A stretch of DNA of 40,209 nucleotides from an uncultured Eubacteriales bacterium. GTDB taxonomy: Bacteria; Bacillota; Clostridia; Christensenellales; Aristaeellaceae. Position 1 is the first letter of the stretch. Each line of letters starts with the position of its first letter. The notes under the pieces were generated by a model. That model ran no database searches, was not told the origin of the DNA, and saw nothing but the letters and a program-made list of their open reading frames with translations. The DNA lies in the NCBI GenBank assembly GCA_900550955.1, contig URUF01000018.1, positions 1-40,209 of the forward strand, written 5' to 3'. The translations under genes and the position numbers were made by a program. This document shows positions 23,030-30,257 of the stretch, piece after piece.

Positions 23030-23120
23030 TGGCGGAGAGTTAGGGATTTGAACCCTAGTACGGCTTACCACCGTAACACGATTTCCAGTCGTGCGCCTTC
23101 GACCACTCAGCCAACTCTCC
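23030..23120 (-). tRNA. tRNA-Ser(GGA), host of the integrative element
   Basis: The minus-strand sequence starts GGAGAGTTGGC and ends CTCTCCGCCA. It has a 7-bp acceptor stem, a long variable arm and an anticodon loop CUGGAAA (anticodon GGA, reading UCC/UCU). CCA is encoded. The 3' part from 23090 down lies within the att repeat and was supplied by the element. In the distal copy the matching position reads GCT rather than GCC, so the ancestral gene may have lacked an encoded CCA. Confidence 0.97.
23032..23090. repeat. Proximal attachment site inside tRNA-Ser
   Basis: Perfect 59-bp copy of 18990-19048. The core begins in the 5' strand of the anticodon stem and ends at the discriminator base region. 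Confidence 0.95.
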
Positions 23121-23155
23121 ATGGTCTACATGTTGCGCTATTCACAACGTGGTAT

Positions 23156-23184
23156 ATTATATCCATTTTCGAAATACGTGTCAA
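23156..23184 (-). promoter_or_regulatory. Sigma-A promoter of tRNA-Ser
   Basis: On the minus strand TTGACA (23179-23184), 17 bp, TATAAT (23156-23161): a full consensus promoter about 36 bp upstream of the tRNA 5' end. Confidence 0.9.
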
Positions 23185-23232
23185 GCTTTTTTTCGTGCTT
23201 CTTATGATCCTTCCGCTATTATACTCTCTGCT

Positions 23233-23269
23233 CCGGCAGGGGCCCGCCGCAACGGCAAGCCCCTGCCGG
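23233..23269 (-). terminator. Hairpin downstream of the membrane protein gene
   Basis: Perfect 10-bp arms (ccggcagggg / cccctgccgg) with a 17-nt loop between the membrane protein stop and the tRNA promoter. There is no T-run on the minus side. Confidence 0.4.
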
Positions 23270-23292
23270 ATGCTCTTTTACAGCCCGGCCCT

Positions 23293-23730
23293 TTACATGC
23301 GCTTGCGCAGCACCCGGCCCGCAATAACAAAAGCCCCTGCCATCACATAAAGGCCGGCTAGGCATGCATAAGCGGGCGCCATATAGCCCATGCCGGTAAA
23401 CAGGAACACAAATACGCACAGCACGGCGCCGCCCGTGTAAAAGCCAACAAGGCCCGCCATGCGGGTAATGGCGATGTTGCGCTCATCCTGCTTGTCTATG
23501 GCTTCCTCCTCCAGTTTTTCCTTGGAGATCACTTTGGAACGGATCAGCCTAATAGCCGCAACCACAAGAATTCCAAACCCAAACCCCGTTAGCATCCCTG
23601 AAAGCCTGCTCGCCGCTTCGCTCTGCTCAGGCGTTAAAAAAGTGCTTATCACGCCAAAGGCAAGGCTGGCAACGCCTATGCACAGCGCTATAATTGTCGT
23701 TTGCTTGCTCCACCGGCTTTTGCAAATCAT
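23293..23730 (-). CDS. Four-helix membrane protein partnered with an XRE regulator
   Basis: The 145-residue protein has four hydrophobic segments (about residues 12-34, 45-65, 90-112, 117-137) and, between the second and third, a charged loop with KEKLEEEAIDKQDERN. This loop pattern is common in small clostridial and bacillar membrane proteins encoded with a single-domain XRE regulator; their role is not established. The ATG at 23730 is chosen because GGAGGA lies 8 nt upstream; an upstream in-frame ATG at 23766 lies inside the regulator gene. It starts one base after the regulator stops, so the two are co-expressed. Confidence 0.75.
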   Translation of the reverse strand: MICKSRWSKQTTIIALCIGVASLAFGVISTFLTPEQSEAASRLSGMLTGFGFGILVVAAIRLIRSKVISKEKLEEEAIDKQDERNIAITRMAGLVGFYTGGAVLCVFVFLFTGMGYMAPAYACLAGLYVMAGAFVIAGRVLRKRM

Positions 23731-23731
23731 G

Positions 23732-23932
23732 CTATTCTTCCTCCTCGTAGATAAAAATGTCTTCAACCGTCATTCCAAAATACCTGGCCAGCTTGAAGGC
23801 CAGCTGGATGGATGGATTGTAGCGTCCATTTTCCAGCGAGCTGATCGTTTGCCGCGATACCCTCAGCGCGGCCGCCAGCTCCTCCTGGCGTATGCCGCGC
23901 TGCAAACGCAGCTCCTCCAGACGGTTTTTCAT
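23732..23932 (-). CDS. XRE-family HTH regulator (66 aa)
   Basis: The short protein is a single Cro/C1-type helix-turn-helix: MKNRLEELRLQRGI, QEELAAALRVSRQTISSLE and NGRYNPSIQLAFKLARYFG cover the five helices, and it ends in an acidic EEEE tail. This is the YgzD/YozG-like minimal XRE form, which usually autoregulates its operon with a membrane partner. The ATG at 23932 has AAGGAG 7 nt upstream and gives the normal length; 18 further codons upstream do not fit the family. Confidence 0.9.
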   Translation of the reverse strand: MKNRLEELRLQRGIRQEELAAALRVSRQTISSLENGRYNPSIQLAFKLARYFGMTVEDIFIYEEEE

Positions 23933-24120
23933 GGAACGACTCCTTTCTGCGGCCCAGCCGCTATGGAAAGCATGCTTTACATCCATAGTCTAACATCGTA
24001 TGGCGCAGATGTCAAGCTTACTTTCCATCTTTTTTAAAAATGATGATATTTCCATTAGAAAATGCAAGATTGCTTTCCTTCGCAGCATACGCATGCTATA
24101 CTGTGCGCGAGGTGAATACC

Positions 24121-24486
24121 ATGAATGCTTTTGGCAATCTGATTTGGTTTGTATGCGCAGGCTTTTGGCAAGGCGCTGGCTGGACGCTCGCAGGGCTTGT
24201 ATGGTGCCTGACCGTGGTGGGCATTCCCATCGGCAGACAGTGCTTCAAATTTGCCGCTTTATCATTCTTTCCCTTTGGCAAGGACGTGCAGCTTGGCGGC
24301 GGCGTGGTTTCCACGTTTATGAACCTGATATGGCTGCTGGTAAGCGGGCTGTGGCTGGCTTTGGGCAGCATGATAAACGGCTTGCTGCTGTGCCTGACCA
24401 TTGTGGGCATCCCCTTTGGCCGTCAGTGCTTCAAGCTGGCCCGCCTTGCGCTTATGCCCTTTGGCGCGCAAATTGTGGACGAGTAA
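24121..24486 (+). CDS. YccF-family inner membrane protein
   Basis: The 121-residue protein consists of two copies of the YccF/DUF307 unit. Each starts with a NLIW motif (FGNLIWFVCAGFW and FMNLIWLLVSGLW), continues with a long hydrophobic helix and ends in a VVGIPIGRQCFK or IVGIPFGRQCFK motif and PFG. The function is unknown; the family is widespread and probably structural or transport-linked. The ATG at 24121 follows GAGGTG. A weak promoter-like TATACT lies at 24097-24102. Confidence 0.9.
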   Translation: MNAFGNLIWFVCAGFWQGAGWTLAGLVWCLTVVGIPIGRQCFKFAALSFFPFGKDVQLGGGVVSTFMNLIWLLVSGLWLALGSMINGLLLCLTIVGIPFGRQCFKLARLALMPFGAQIVDE

Positions 24487-24549
24487 GAATATACACCTGC
24501 CATGCAAATGCCGCGCCGCATGGCGATGGAGCTTTTCTCTTTATCCGTT

Positions 24550-24575
24550 GGCGTGGGATGACGCCTTTTCCTTTT
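24550..24575 (+). terminator. Weak terminator after the yccF-like gene
   Basis: A short ggcgt / acgcc stem followed by ttttcctttt. Confidence 0.4.
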
Positions 24576-24581
24576 GGCCAA

Positions 24582-24896
24582 TCAAGCCTCGCTATCCATG
24601 GCCTCCAGCAGAAAAGTTACCGGCCTTATACCGTCCGGGCAGCAGGCGAAGGTAACGCCATCCCGCTTTTGCCACGGCGTATAGGTTGCCCCGGCAGATA
24701 AGGCCGCTACCTTGGGATAGATGCTCACCCAGGCCCAAGGGCAAAAGCCCAACGGCATCTCCGCGCCGCCGGTGTAAAGAAAGGCGTCGCCTTCCTGATA
24801 GTAATCGCACTCCACATCCTTGCCATCCGTGAGATATTCCTCGGCTAAATCCTCATAGAGCTGCTTTCGCAAAACTGTAATTCTTACTTTCTTCAC
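24582..24896 (-). CDS. TIGR04076-family protein
   Basis: The 104-residue product has the family layout as I know it: MKKVRITVLRKQLYEDLAEEY at the start, a CDYYQEGDAFLY segment, GFCPWAWVSIYPKVAALSAGA in the middle and CPDGIRPVTFLLE at the end. The function is unknown; conserved cysteines suggest metal or cofactor binding. The start is GTG at 24896 with AGAGGGA upstream. It stands as a single gene, 87 bp downstream of the alpha/beta hydrolase and in the same orientation. Confidence 0.8.
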   Translation of the reverse strand: MKKVRITVLRKQLYEDLAEEYLTDGKDVECDYYQEGDAFLYTGGAEMPLGFCPWAWVSIYPKVAALSAGATYTPWQKRDGVTFACCPDGIRPVTFLLEAMDSEA

Positions 24897-24983
24897 GGCT
24901 ATTCCCTCTTCCCATAAACCGTTCTTCCATCCAGTAGCGCTGCATGTTGGCTAAATCATTATGCCATGGGCTTTTCAAGCGCG

Positions 24984-25793
24984 CTATTCCTTTCCCAAAA
25001 AGGCAAGGACACGCGTGTGAAAGTCCCGCGCTTCCTCATATAGCGCATGCCCAAGCCCTTCATACAAAAGCAATTCGCTACCATTGATGTTTTCGGCCAA
25101 TTCAAGCGCTGCGGTTGCCCCAACAATTCTATCGCAGCCGCCGCCAATAACCAGCGTGGGGCATGCGATCTTTGCCAGTTCGTCAAAGGAATCGTGCTGA
25201 ATGCAGGAATTGGCCTGAATAAGGAAGCGCGTAAAGCTTTCCGGCCTGCCAAGGCTCCCCAGAAGCGGAAGCGGCATACGGTGTTTCGTTATATACCTCT
25301 CCGAATAGGATCTTTCGGCGGTATCAACCATCAGCGCTTTGAAATCCTCTTGCTTTGCAAAGGCAATCCATGCGCTAACAGCCTTCTGTATCGTTTCGTT
25401 CTGTTTGGCAAGCGTAACGGCCAATACAAGCTTGGAAACCATGTCCGGGTAATCGATCGCAAGGTATTGGGCGATCATCCCGCCCTGGGATATGCCCAAA
25501 ACGTTTGCCTTTGAAATACCAAGGGCCCTCATGGCCTCCGCCTGGTCCCGCGCCATGGCCCTTGTGGAAGTACCCTCGCGCAAATCGTTTTTCCGGCTAA
25601 AAATGTATACGGTGTATCTTTTCGCATACATCCTATACATCATTGCTAGGGCGATGGCCTTGCCCCTTACGGTGGATAATCCATCCCCCAGTCCGGGAAG
25701 CATAACCAAAGCCTCCCGGCCCCTTCCAAAGGAAACATAATCCATATCCGTATTGCCAAGAGGCGCCGTTGCGTTTTTTGCCTGATAAAGCAT
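24984..25793 (-). CDS. Alpha/beta hydrolase
   Basis: The 269-residue protein shows a standard alpha/beta-hydrolase fold: an oxyanion segment MLPGLGDG near residue 32, the nucleophile elbow GISQGG (Ser102), a cap region at about 135-195, PTLVIGGGCDRIV supplying the acid and LGHALYEEA supplying the His. The triad is complete, so it is likely active as an esterase or hydrolase of unknown substrate. GGAGGAAGG lies before the ATG. It follows the MATE exporter with a 34-bp gap and could be co-transcribed. Confidence 0.88.
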   Translation of the reverse strand: MLYQAKNATAPLGNTDMDYVSFGRGREALVMLPGLGDGLSTVRGKAIALAMMYRMYAKRYTVYIFSRKNDLREGTSTRAMARDQAEAMRALGISKANVLGISQGGMIAQYLAIDYPDMVSKLVLAVTLAKQNETIQKAVSAWIAFAKQEDFKALMVDTAERSYSERYITKHRMPLPLLGSLGRPESFTRFLIQANSCIQHDSFDELAKIACPTLVIGGGCDRIVGATAALELAENINGSELLLYEGLGHALYEEARDFHTRVLAFLGKE

Positions 25794-25827
25794 GGCCTTC
25801 CTCCATCCCTGTGCCCGCCTTCCGGCA

Positions 25828-27219
25828 TTATCCTGCCGGCTGCGCCTTGCGGATGCAGCGCTTGAGCCACCCGCCCTTCAAGTAATACACAATAAACAAA
25901 ACCGATGTGACCGTCCACGTTATGGGGTAGCTTAGCAGCACCACCCTAAGGCTGTGATATGCCGGGGCGATGCCAAGCACCCATACCACGCGCAGCAGGC
26001 ATACGCCGCCCAGCGTAAACAGCGTGGGAATCAGCGAATCGCCCGCGCCGCGCACCGCGCCGGATAGCACCTCAATACAGATATACGTCACATAGGTTGG
26101 CACCAGCAGCCTGAGAATTGCAAGGCCCTGCTCCACCACCTGCGCGTCATCCGTAAAGAGGCGGTACAGCGGCCCGCCCAATAGAAGCATGATGGAGCTC
26201 ATTACCAGCGTAGCCAGGGCGGTCATCCCCAGGCACACGCGCACGCTTTTACGCACGCGGTCATACTGGCGCGCGCCAAAGTTTTGGCCCACAAACGTGG
26301 TAATGGAAATGCCAAAGGCGTTCACCATCATCCAAAACAGGCCGTCCATTTTGCCATAGGCCGTCCAAGCGGCCAGCACATCGGTGCCAAAGCCGTTTAC
26401 GCTGGCTTGGATGATCACGTTGGAAAGCGAATACATCACTGATTGCAGCCCGGCGGGCAGGCCAATGCGCACAATGCGGTTGAGCAAATAGCCGTAGAAA
26501 CGGATTTTTCGGGGCTCCAAGCGGTAGGAAAGCGATGTGCGCATCAGGGTGATGATCACCAGCGCCGCGCTGACCGTTTGGGAAAGGATGGTTGCCAGGG
26601 CCGCGCCCGCAACGCCCAGCTCAAGGCCCAGCACCAGCACAATATCCAGCAGGATATTGACCATGCAGGCGCTCATCAAAAAGAAAAGCGGCCTGCGTGA
26701 ATCCCCCACCGCGCGCAGCACGGCGGAGCCGATATTATAAATCAGGGAGGGAATCATACCCAAAAAATAAATGCGGATGTACGTAACGGCATGGGCCATC
26801 ACATCCGGCGGCGTGCCCATCATGCCTAGGATGGCGGGCGAAAACGCTACGCCCAGCACCGTCAGCGCAAGCCCGCCCGCAAGGGCAAAGGCCGCGGCGG
26901 TATGTACCGTATGGCTAACCTCCTGGTCGCGCCTGCCGCCAAAGAACTGCGAAAGGATAACCGTAGCGCCCGAAGAAAGCCCTACAAAGAAGCCAACCAC
27001 CAGGTTGATCAGGTTGCCGGTGGCCCCGCCAACGGCAGCCAGCGCCTCCTTGCCCACAAACTTGCCTACGATAATCGCGTCCGCGGTATTGTATAGCTGC
27101 TGAAAAAACGTTCCCAGCAAAATGGGAAAGAAAAAGGTGAGCAGGTTTCTCCAAATCACGCCTTCGGTAATGCTGTTCTCAGCGGGCTTAGCGGCGCTAT
27201 CCCTGTGCTTCCAGGCCAT
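25828..27219 (-). CDS. MATE-family multidrug efflux transporter
   Basis: The 463-residue membrane protein has twelve hydrophobic segments in two six-helix halves. Typical MATE sequences are ILLGTFFQQLYNTADAII near the start, VGKEALAAVGG, the GLSSGATVILSQFFGGR loop, and AWTAYGKMDG, FGISITTFVGQN and NFGARQYDRVRKS in the second half. It would export drugs or metabolites against Na+ or H+. The ATG at 27219 has AAGGAGT 7 nt upstream; six upstream codons lack support. It probably forms a unit with the hydrolase downstream. Confidence 0.93.
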   Translation of the reverse strand: MAWKHRDSAAKPAENSITEGVIWRNLLTFFFPILLGTFFQQLYNTADAIIVGKFVGKEALAAVGGATGNLINLVVGFFVGLSSGATVILSQFFGGRRDQEVSHTVHTAAAFALAGGLALTVLGVAFSPAILGMMGTPPDVMAHAVTYIRIYFLGMIPSLIYNIGSAVLRAVGDSRRPLFFLMSACMVNILLDIVLVLGLELGVAGAALATILSQTVSAALVIITLMRTSLSYRLEPRKIRFYGYLLNRIVRIGLPAGLQSVMYSLSNVIIQASVNGFGTDVLAAWTAYGKMDGLFWMMVNAFGISITTFVGQNFGARQYDRVRKSVRVCLGMTALATLVMSSIMLLLGGPLYRLFTDDAQVVEQGLAILRLLVPTYVTYICIEVLSGAVRGAGDSLIPTLFTLGGVCLLRVVWVLGIAPAYHSLRVVLLSYPITWTVTSVLFIVYYLKGGWLKRCIRKAQPAG

Positions 27220-27399
27220 GGTTCGACTCCTTAGCAATTATAGTAAGTTAGCCATTGTGGTATAGCATACGCACGGCCATTTGTCCATAGCCGGAAAGGC
27301 CATGGAAAGGCCCGGAAAAACCTGGCCGTCCAACGGCCTGCTTTGGCCCGCGCCGCCGCGTTGCTATCATGGGTCGTTTGCACAATGGCGCGCCCCGCC

Positions 27400-28272
27400 T
27401 CATTCGGCTTCTGAAACAGGTACAGGGTTTCCTGGCCCGCTTTCCTGCGGCGCCGGCTTCATCCGTTCATCCAGGGCGGAAGGGTACAGCTCCCACGCGG
27501 TATAGGGGCCGCTTTCCCGATAGCCCAGTTTTTTGGCCAATCCTACGGAGGCCGCGTTCGCCGCGTCCCAGCTGGGATGCCATCCGCGCGCCAGGCATTG
27601 AAGAATCAGCTTTGCGCAGCAAGCCGTGGCGACGCCCTGGCGGCACATATCCCTGCGGGTTTGCACCTGAATTTCAACGCCTCCCGAATACACCGTATAG
27701 GAGGACGCGCTGCCCACCAGCTCGCCGTCTTTCAGCGCCGCCACGCCCAGGCCGCGCGTGAGGAAATCCCGCTCGTTGCGGAATTGGCTGCAAAAATCCC
27801 TTGCCCAGGGCAGCCGCATGGCCAGCTTGTACAGCGCGCCGTCAAACAGCCGCAGCGACACGCCCTCAGGCAGCTGTTCCGCCAGGGCCTGCAACCGCTC
27901 GCGGTCAAAGCCGCCGTTGCTCTTTTCAAAGGCGTACCGCTGTGTGCGCTGGGCGTCCGCGCCAAACACCTGCTCCGCCAGCCGTTCAAGCCGCTTGGGA
28001 CGCACAGCCAAAATGGCGTAGCCGCCCCCGTTCATGCGCTTCCACGCTTCCAGCAAGCGCCTGGCCTCGCCGCCGTCCGTGCCGGATAGGAACACAAAAT
28101 CCGCGCAGGCGCACAGCGCCGCGGCGGGCTGCCCAGCCTGCGCCAGCGCATACACGCCGCCCATACAGCCCTCCAGCGCCGACCAGATGAGCGTTTCCTG
28201 CCAGTTAGCAAAAAGGGGCGCGGCGCTTTGCAGCGCCTCTTGCCCCTCAAGCCTTTTTAGCTCCGCCCCCAT
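27400..28272 (-). CDS. GNAT acetyltransferase, ZmaR-like (PF12746 type)
   Basis: The 290-residue protein has the two-part GNAT_acetyltran layout: an N-terminal domain with no strong motif, then ELVGSASSYTVYSGGVEIQV, RRDMCRQGVATACCAKLILQCL (acetyl-CoA motif) and HPSWDAANAASVGLAKKLGY. This family includes the zwittermicin self-resistance protein ZmaR, but most members have unknown acceptors. The ATG at 28272 has GAGGAG upstream and overlaps the end of the CapE-like gene by 16 bp, so it is the last gene of the purC-capE transcript. A role in acetylating the sugar is conceivable but not shown. Confidence 0.85.
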   Translation of the reverse strand: MGAELKRLEGQEALQSAAPLFANWQETLIWSALEGCMGGVYALAQAGQPAAALCACADFVFLSGTDGGEARRLLEAWKRMNGGGYAILAVRPKRLERLAEQVFGADAQRTQRYAFEKSNGGFDRERLQALAEQLPEGVSLRLFDGALYKLAMRLPWARDFCSQFRNERDFLTRGLGVAALKDGELVGSASSYTVYSGGVEIQVQTRRDMCRQGVATACCAKLILQCLARGWHPSWDAANAASVGLAKKLGYRESGPYTAWELYPSALDERMKPAPQESGPGNPVPVSEAE

Positions 28273-29285
28273 TTGGCAAGCTCCTCTTGGATGTAGCTCA
28301 GCCCCAAAAGCTTTTCCTTCACCTCGTCCACGCTGAGCAGGCGGGTGTTATTGGAATTGAACTCCGTAAGCGGATTGCGGTTTTCATCGCCCTTGACGAA
28401 ATACTTATCGTAGTTCAGGTCGCGCGTATCCGAGGGGACGCGGTAAAAATCGCCCATATCCACGGCGTGAACGCATTCCTCGTTGGTCAAAAGCGTTTCG
28501 TACATCTTTTCGCCATGGCGGATGCCAATCACCCGGATGGGATTCTCCGCGTGGAAAACCGCCTTCACCGCCTCCGCCAGCACGCCGATGGTGCAGGCGG
28601 GCGCTTTCTTAACCAGGATATCGCCGCTGTGCGCATGCTCAAAGGCAAACATCACAAGCCCCACGGCCTCCTCCAGGCTCATGATGAAGCGGGTCATATC
28701 CGGGCTGGTCACGGTAAGCGGCTGGCCCGCCTTAATCTGCTCGATAAACAGCGGAATCACCGAGCCGCGCGAGCACATCACGTTGCCATAGCGCGTGCCG
28801 CAGATGAGCGTGCGCTCCGGCTTCACATTGCGCGACTTGGCAATGAACACCTTTTCCATCATGGCCTTGGAGGTACCCATGGCGTTTACGGGATAGGCCG
28901 CCTTATCGGTGGAAAGGCAAATCACCTTTTTCACGCCCTCCTCGATGCAGGCGGTAAGCACATTATCCGTGCCGAGCACATTGGTTTTAACCGCCTCGAT
29001 GGGGAAAAATTCGCAGCTGGGCACCTGCTTGAGCGCCGCCGCGTGAAACAGGTAATCCACGCCATGCACGGCGTTTTGGATGCTGGAAAGCTCGCGCACA
29101 TCGCCGATATAGTACTTGATTTTATCGCTTTGGTAGCGGTGGCGCATGTCGTCCTGCTTTTTTTCATCGCGGCTGAAAATGCGGATTTCCTCGATATCCG
29201 TATTCAAAAACCGCTTCAGCACCGCCTCGCCAAAGGAGCCGGTGCCGCCGGTGATCATAAGCGTTTTGCCTGAGAAGGCCGTCAT
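28257..29285 (-). CDS. UDP-GlcNAc 4,6-dehydratase (inverting), CapE/FnlA type
   Basis: The 342-residue SDR enzyme begins with a GGTGSFGEAVLKRF nucleotide-binding motif and has IGDVRELSSI, YLFHAAALKQVPSCE and, at the active site, NAMGTSKAMMEK, where Met replaces the usual SDR Tyr (MxxxK). That change is known from CapE and its inverting relatives. CapE converts UDP-GlcNAc to the 4-keto-6-deoxy L-arabino sugar, the substrate of CapF. CapF and CapG lie at 1673-3933, so the pathway is complete in the window but split into two loci. Length is normal. GAGGAATG lies before the ATG, 3 bp after the purC stop. Confidence 0.92.
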   Translation of the reverse strand: MTAFSGKTLMITGGTGSFGEAVLKRFLNTDIEEIRIFSRDEKKQDDMRHRYQSDKIKYYIGDVRELSSIQNAVHGVDYLFHAAALKQVPSCEFFPIEAVKTNVLGTDNVLTACIEEGVKKVICLSTDKAAYPVNAMGTSKAMMEKVFIAKSRNVKPERTLICGTRYGNVMCSRGSVIPLFIEQIKAGQPLTVTSPDMTRFIMSLEEAVGLVMFAFEHAHSGDILVKKAPACTIGVLAEAVKAVFHAENPIRVIGIRHGEKMYETLLTNEECVHAVDMGDFYRVPSDTRDLNYDKYFVKGDENRNPLTEFNSNNTRLLSVDEVKEKLLGLSYIQEELAKWGRS

Positions 29286-29288
29286 GGC

Positions 29289-30023
29289 TCATTCCTCCTC
29301 GGTATTCTTTAGCACGTTGCCCGTAAGGCGGTGCAGCACTTCGCGGTAGGCCTCCTCCACGTCGCCCAGGTCGTGGCGGAAGCGGTCGATATCCAGCGGC
29401 TCGTGCGTGCGGGCGTCCCAAAAGCGGCAGGTATCGGGCGATACCTCGTCCGCCAGCAAAATCTGGCCCTTGTAGCGGCCAAACTCCAGCTTAAAGTCAA
29501 TCAGCTCAATATTGATCTCGGCCATGCAGCCGCTTACAATCTCGTTCACGCGCAGGCTGAGCTCCTCCATGCGCTTTATTTCCTCCGGCGTAGCCAGGGA
29601 CATGGCCGTAATATGGGTCAGGTTCACCAGCGGGTCCTCAAGCTCCGGGTCCTTCAGGCAATATTCCAGCACCGTGTTTTTAAGCCTGGTGCCGTCCGGA
29701 TAGCCAATGCGCCGGGCCAGGCTGCCTGCCACAATGTTGCGCACCTTTACCGTAACCGGGATGATTTCCACACGCTTCACCAGCGAGCAGCGGTTATCGA
29801 TCCGGCGGATAAAATGGTTGGGCACGCCCTTGTCGGTAAGCATTGTAAACATATATTCACAAATCAGGTTATTGATTTCGCCCTTGCCAATAATGCGGCC
29901 CCGCTTCAGCCCATGAAAAGCGAAGGTTTCATCCCGATAGTAAACAACCGCCTCATCCGGGTTCTCCGTGGCGTAAAGGCGCTTGCCCTTGCCCTCGGCA
30001 ATCATGTCGGTAATGTTCTCCAT
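29289..30023 (-). CDS. purC: SAICAR synthetase
   Basis: The 244-residue enzyme catalyses ATP-dependent addition of aspartate to CAIR in purine synthesis. EGKGKRLYATENPDEAVVYY at the start, the VEIIPVTVKVRNIVAGSLA stretch, DFKLEFGRYKG and LADEVSPDTCRFW are diagnostic. The N-terminal nucleotide loop reads AFHGLKRGRIIGKGEIN, slightly different from the common AFNG...KG form. No other pur gene is near; it heads a transcript with a sugar-nucleotide enzyme and a GNAT protein, an unusual setting. The ATG is preceded by AGAGGGA and a promoter at 30070-30098. Confidence 0.93.
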   Translation of the reverse strand: MENITDMIAEGKGKRLYATENPDEAVVYYRDETFAFHGLKRGRIIGKGEINNLICEYMFTMLTDKGVPNHFIRRIDNRCSLVKRVEIIPVTVKVRNIVAGSLARRIGYPDGTRLKNTVLEYCLKDPELEDPLVNLTHITAMSLATPEEIKRMEELSLRVNEIVSGCMAEINIELIDFKLEFGRYKGQILLADEVSPDTCRFWDARTHEPLDIDRFRHDLGDVEEAYREVLHRLTGNVLKNTEEE

Positions 30024-30069
30024 GCGTTTTCCCTCTTAGCCATCTGGTTCATTTGGTTTGGTTCGCCCT

Positions 30070-30098
30070 ATTTTAACACGCTTCGCGGCCTTGCGCAA
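30070..30098 (-). promoter_or_regulatory. Putative promoter of purC-capE-GNAT
   Basis: On the minus strand TTGCGC (30093-30098), 17 bp and TAAAAT (30070-30075), about 45 bp before the purC ATG. Confidence 0.5.
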
Positions 30099-30176
30099 GC
30101 TTCGCGTTCTTAAGCCAATCCAATTCAAAATATGACTTATCGGAATCAATATACTTCTAATACGCCATTTCTATCG

Positions 30177-30206
30177 TTGACACCATTCGGTTACAGATGT
30201 TACAAT
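30177..30206 (+). promoter_or_regulatory. Sigma-A promoter of the RpiR-family regulator
   Basis: TTGACA (30177-30182), an 18-bp spacer and TACAAT (30201-30206), with a leader of about 45 nt. Confidence 0.65.
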
Positions 30207-30257
30207 ACCCACTGAAAGAAAGAACTTACAAAAGCTGGATTAGGAGTTGAACCCTGT

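Larger units (their letters stand above)
18990..23090. mobile_element. Compact integrative element in tRNA-Ser(GGA), 4,042-bp unit
   Basis: Perfect 59-bp repeats bound a unit with a tyrosine integrase next to the distal repeat, a DnaD-like replication gene, two small HTH-like genes and a long structured non-coding region. Intact tRNA-Ser is regenerated at the right end, and its original terminator is left at the far left. I see no relaxase, FtsK/TcpA-like, type IV secretion, capsid, terminase, toxin or resistance gene. It may therefore be an integrative element or satellite that replicates by its own DnaD-like protein and relies on helpers for transfer. Boundaries come directly from the repeats; behaviour is inferred. 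Confidence 0.9.

Noticed and set aside
23005..23030. Terminator for tRNA-Ser directly behind the gene (ggggggtgccacccccc)
   Set aside because: The hairpin has no T-run on the minus strand, so it is not a canonical terminator.
22820..23122. Open frame of 100 codons on the minus strand reading MESWLSGRRRTTGNRV
   Set aside because: This is the well-known spurious translation of a tRNA-Ser gene; the sequence is tRNA-Ser plus the element's right end.
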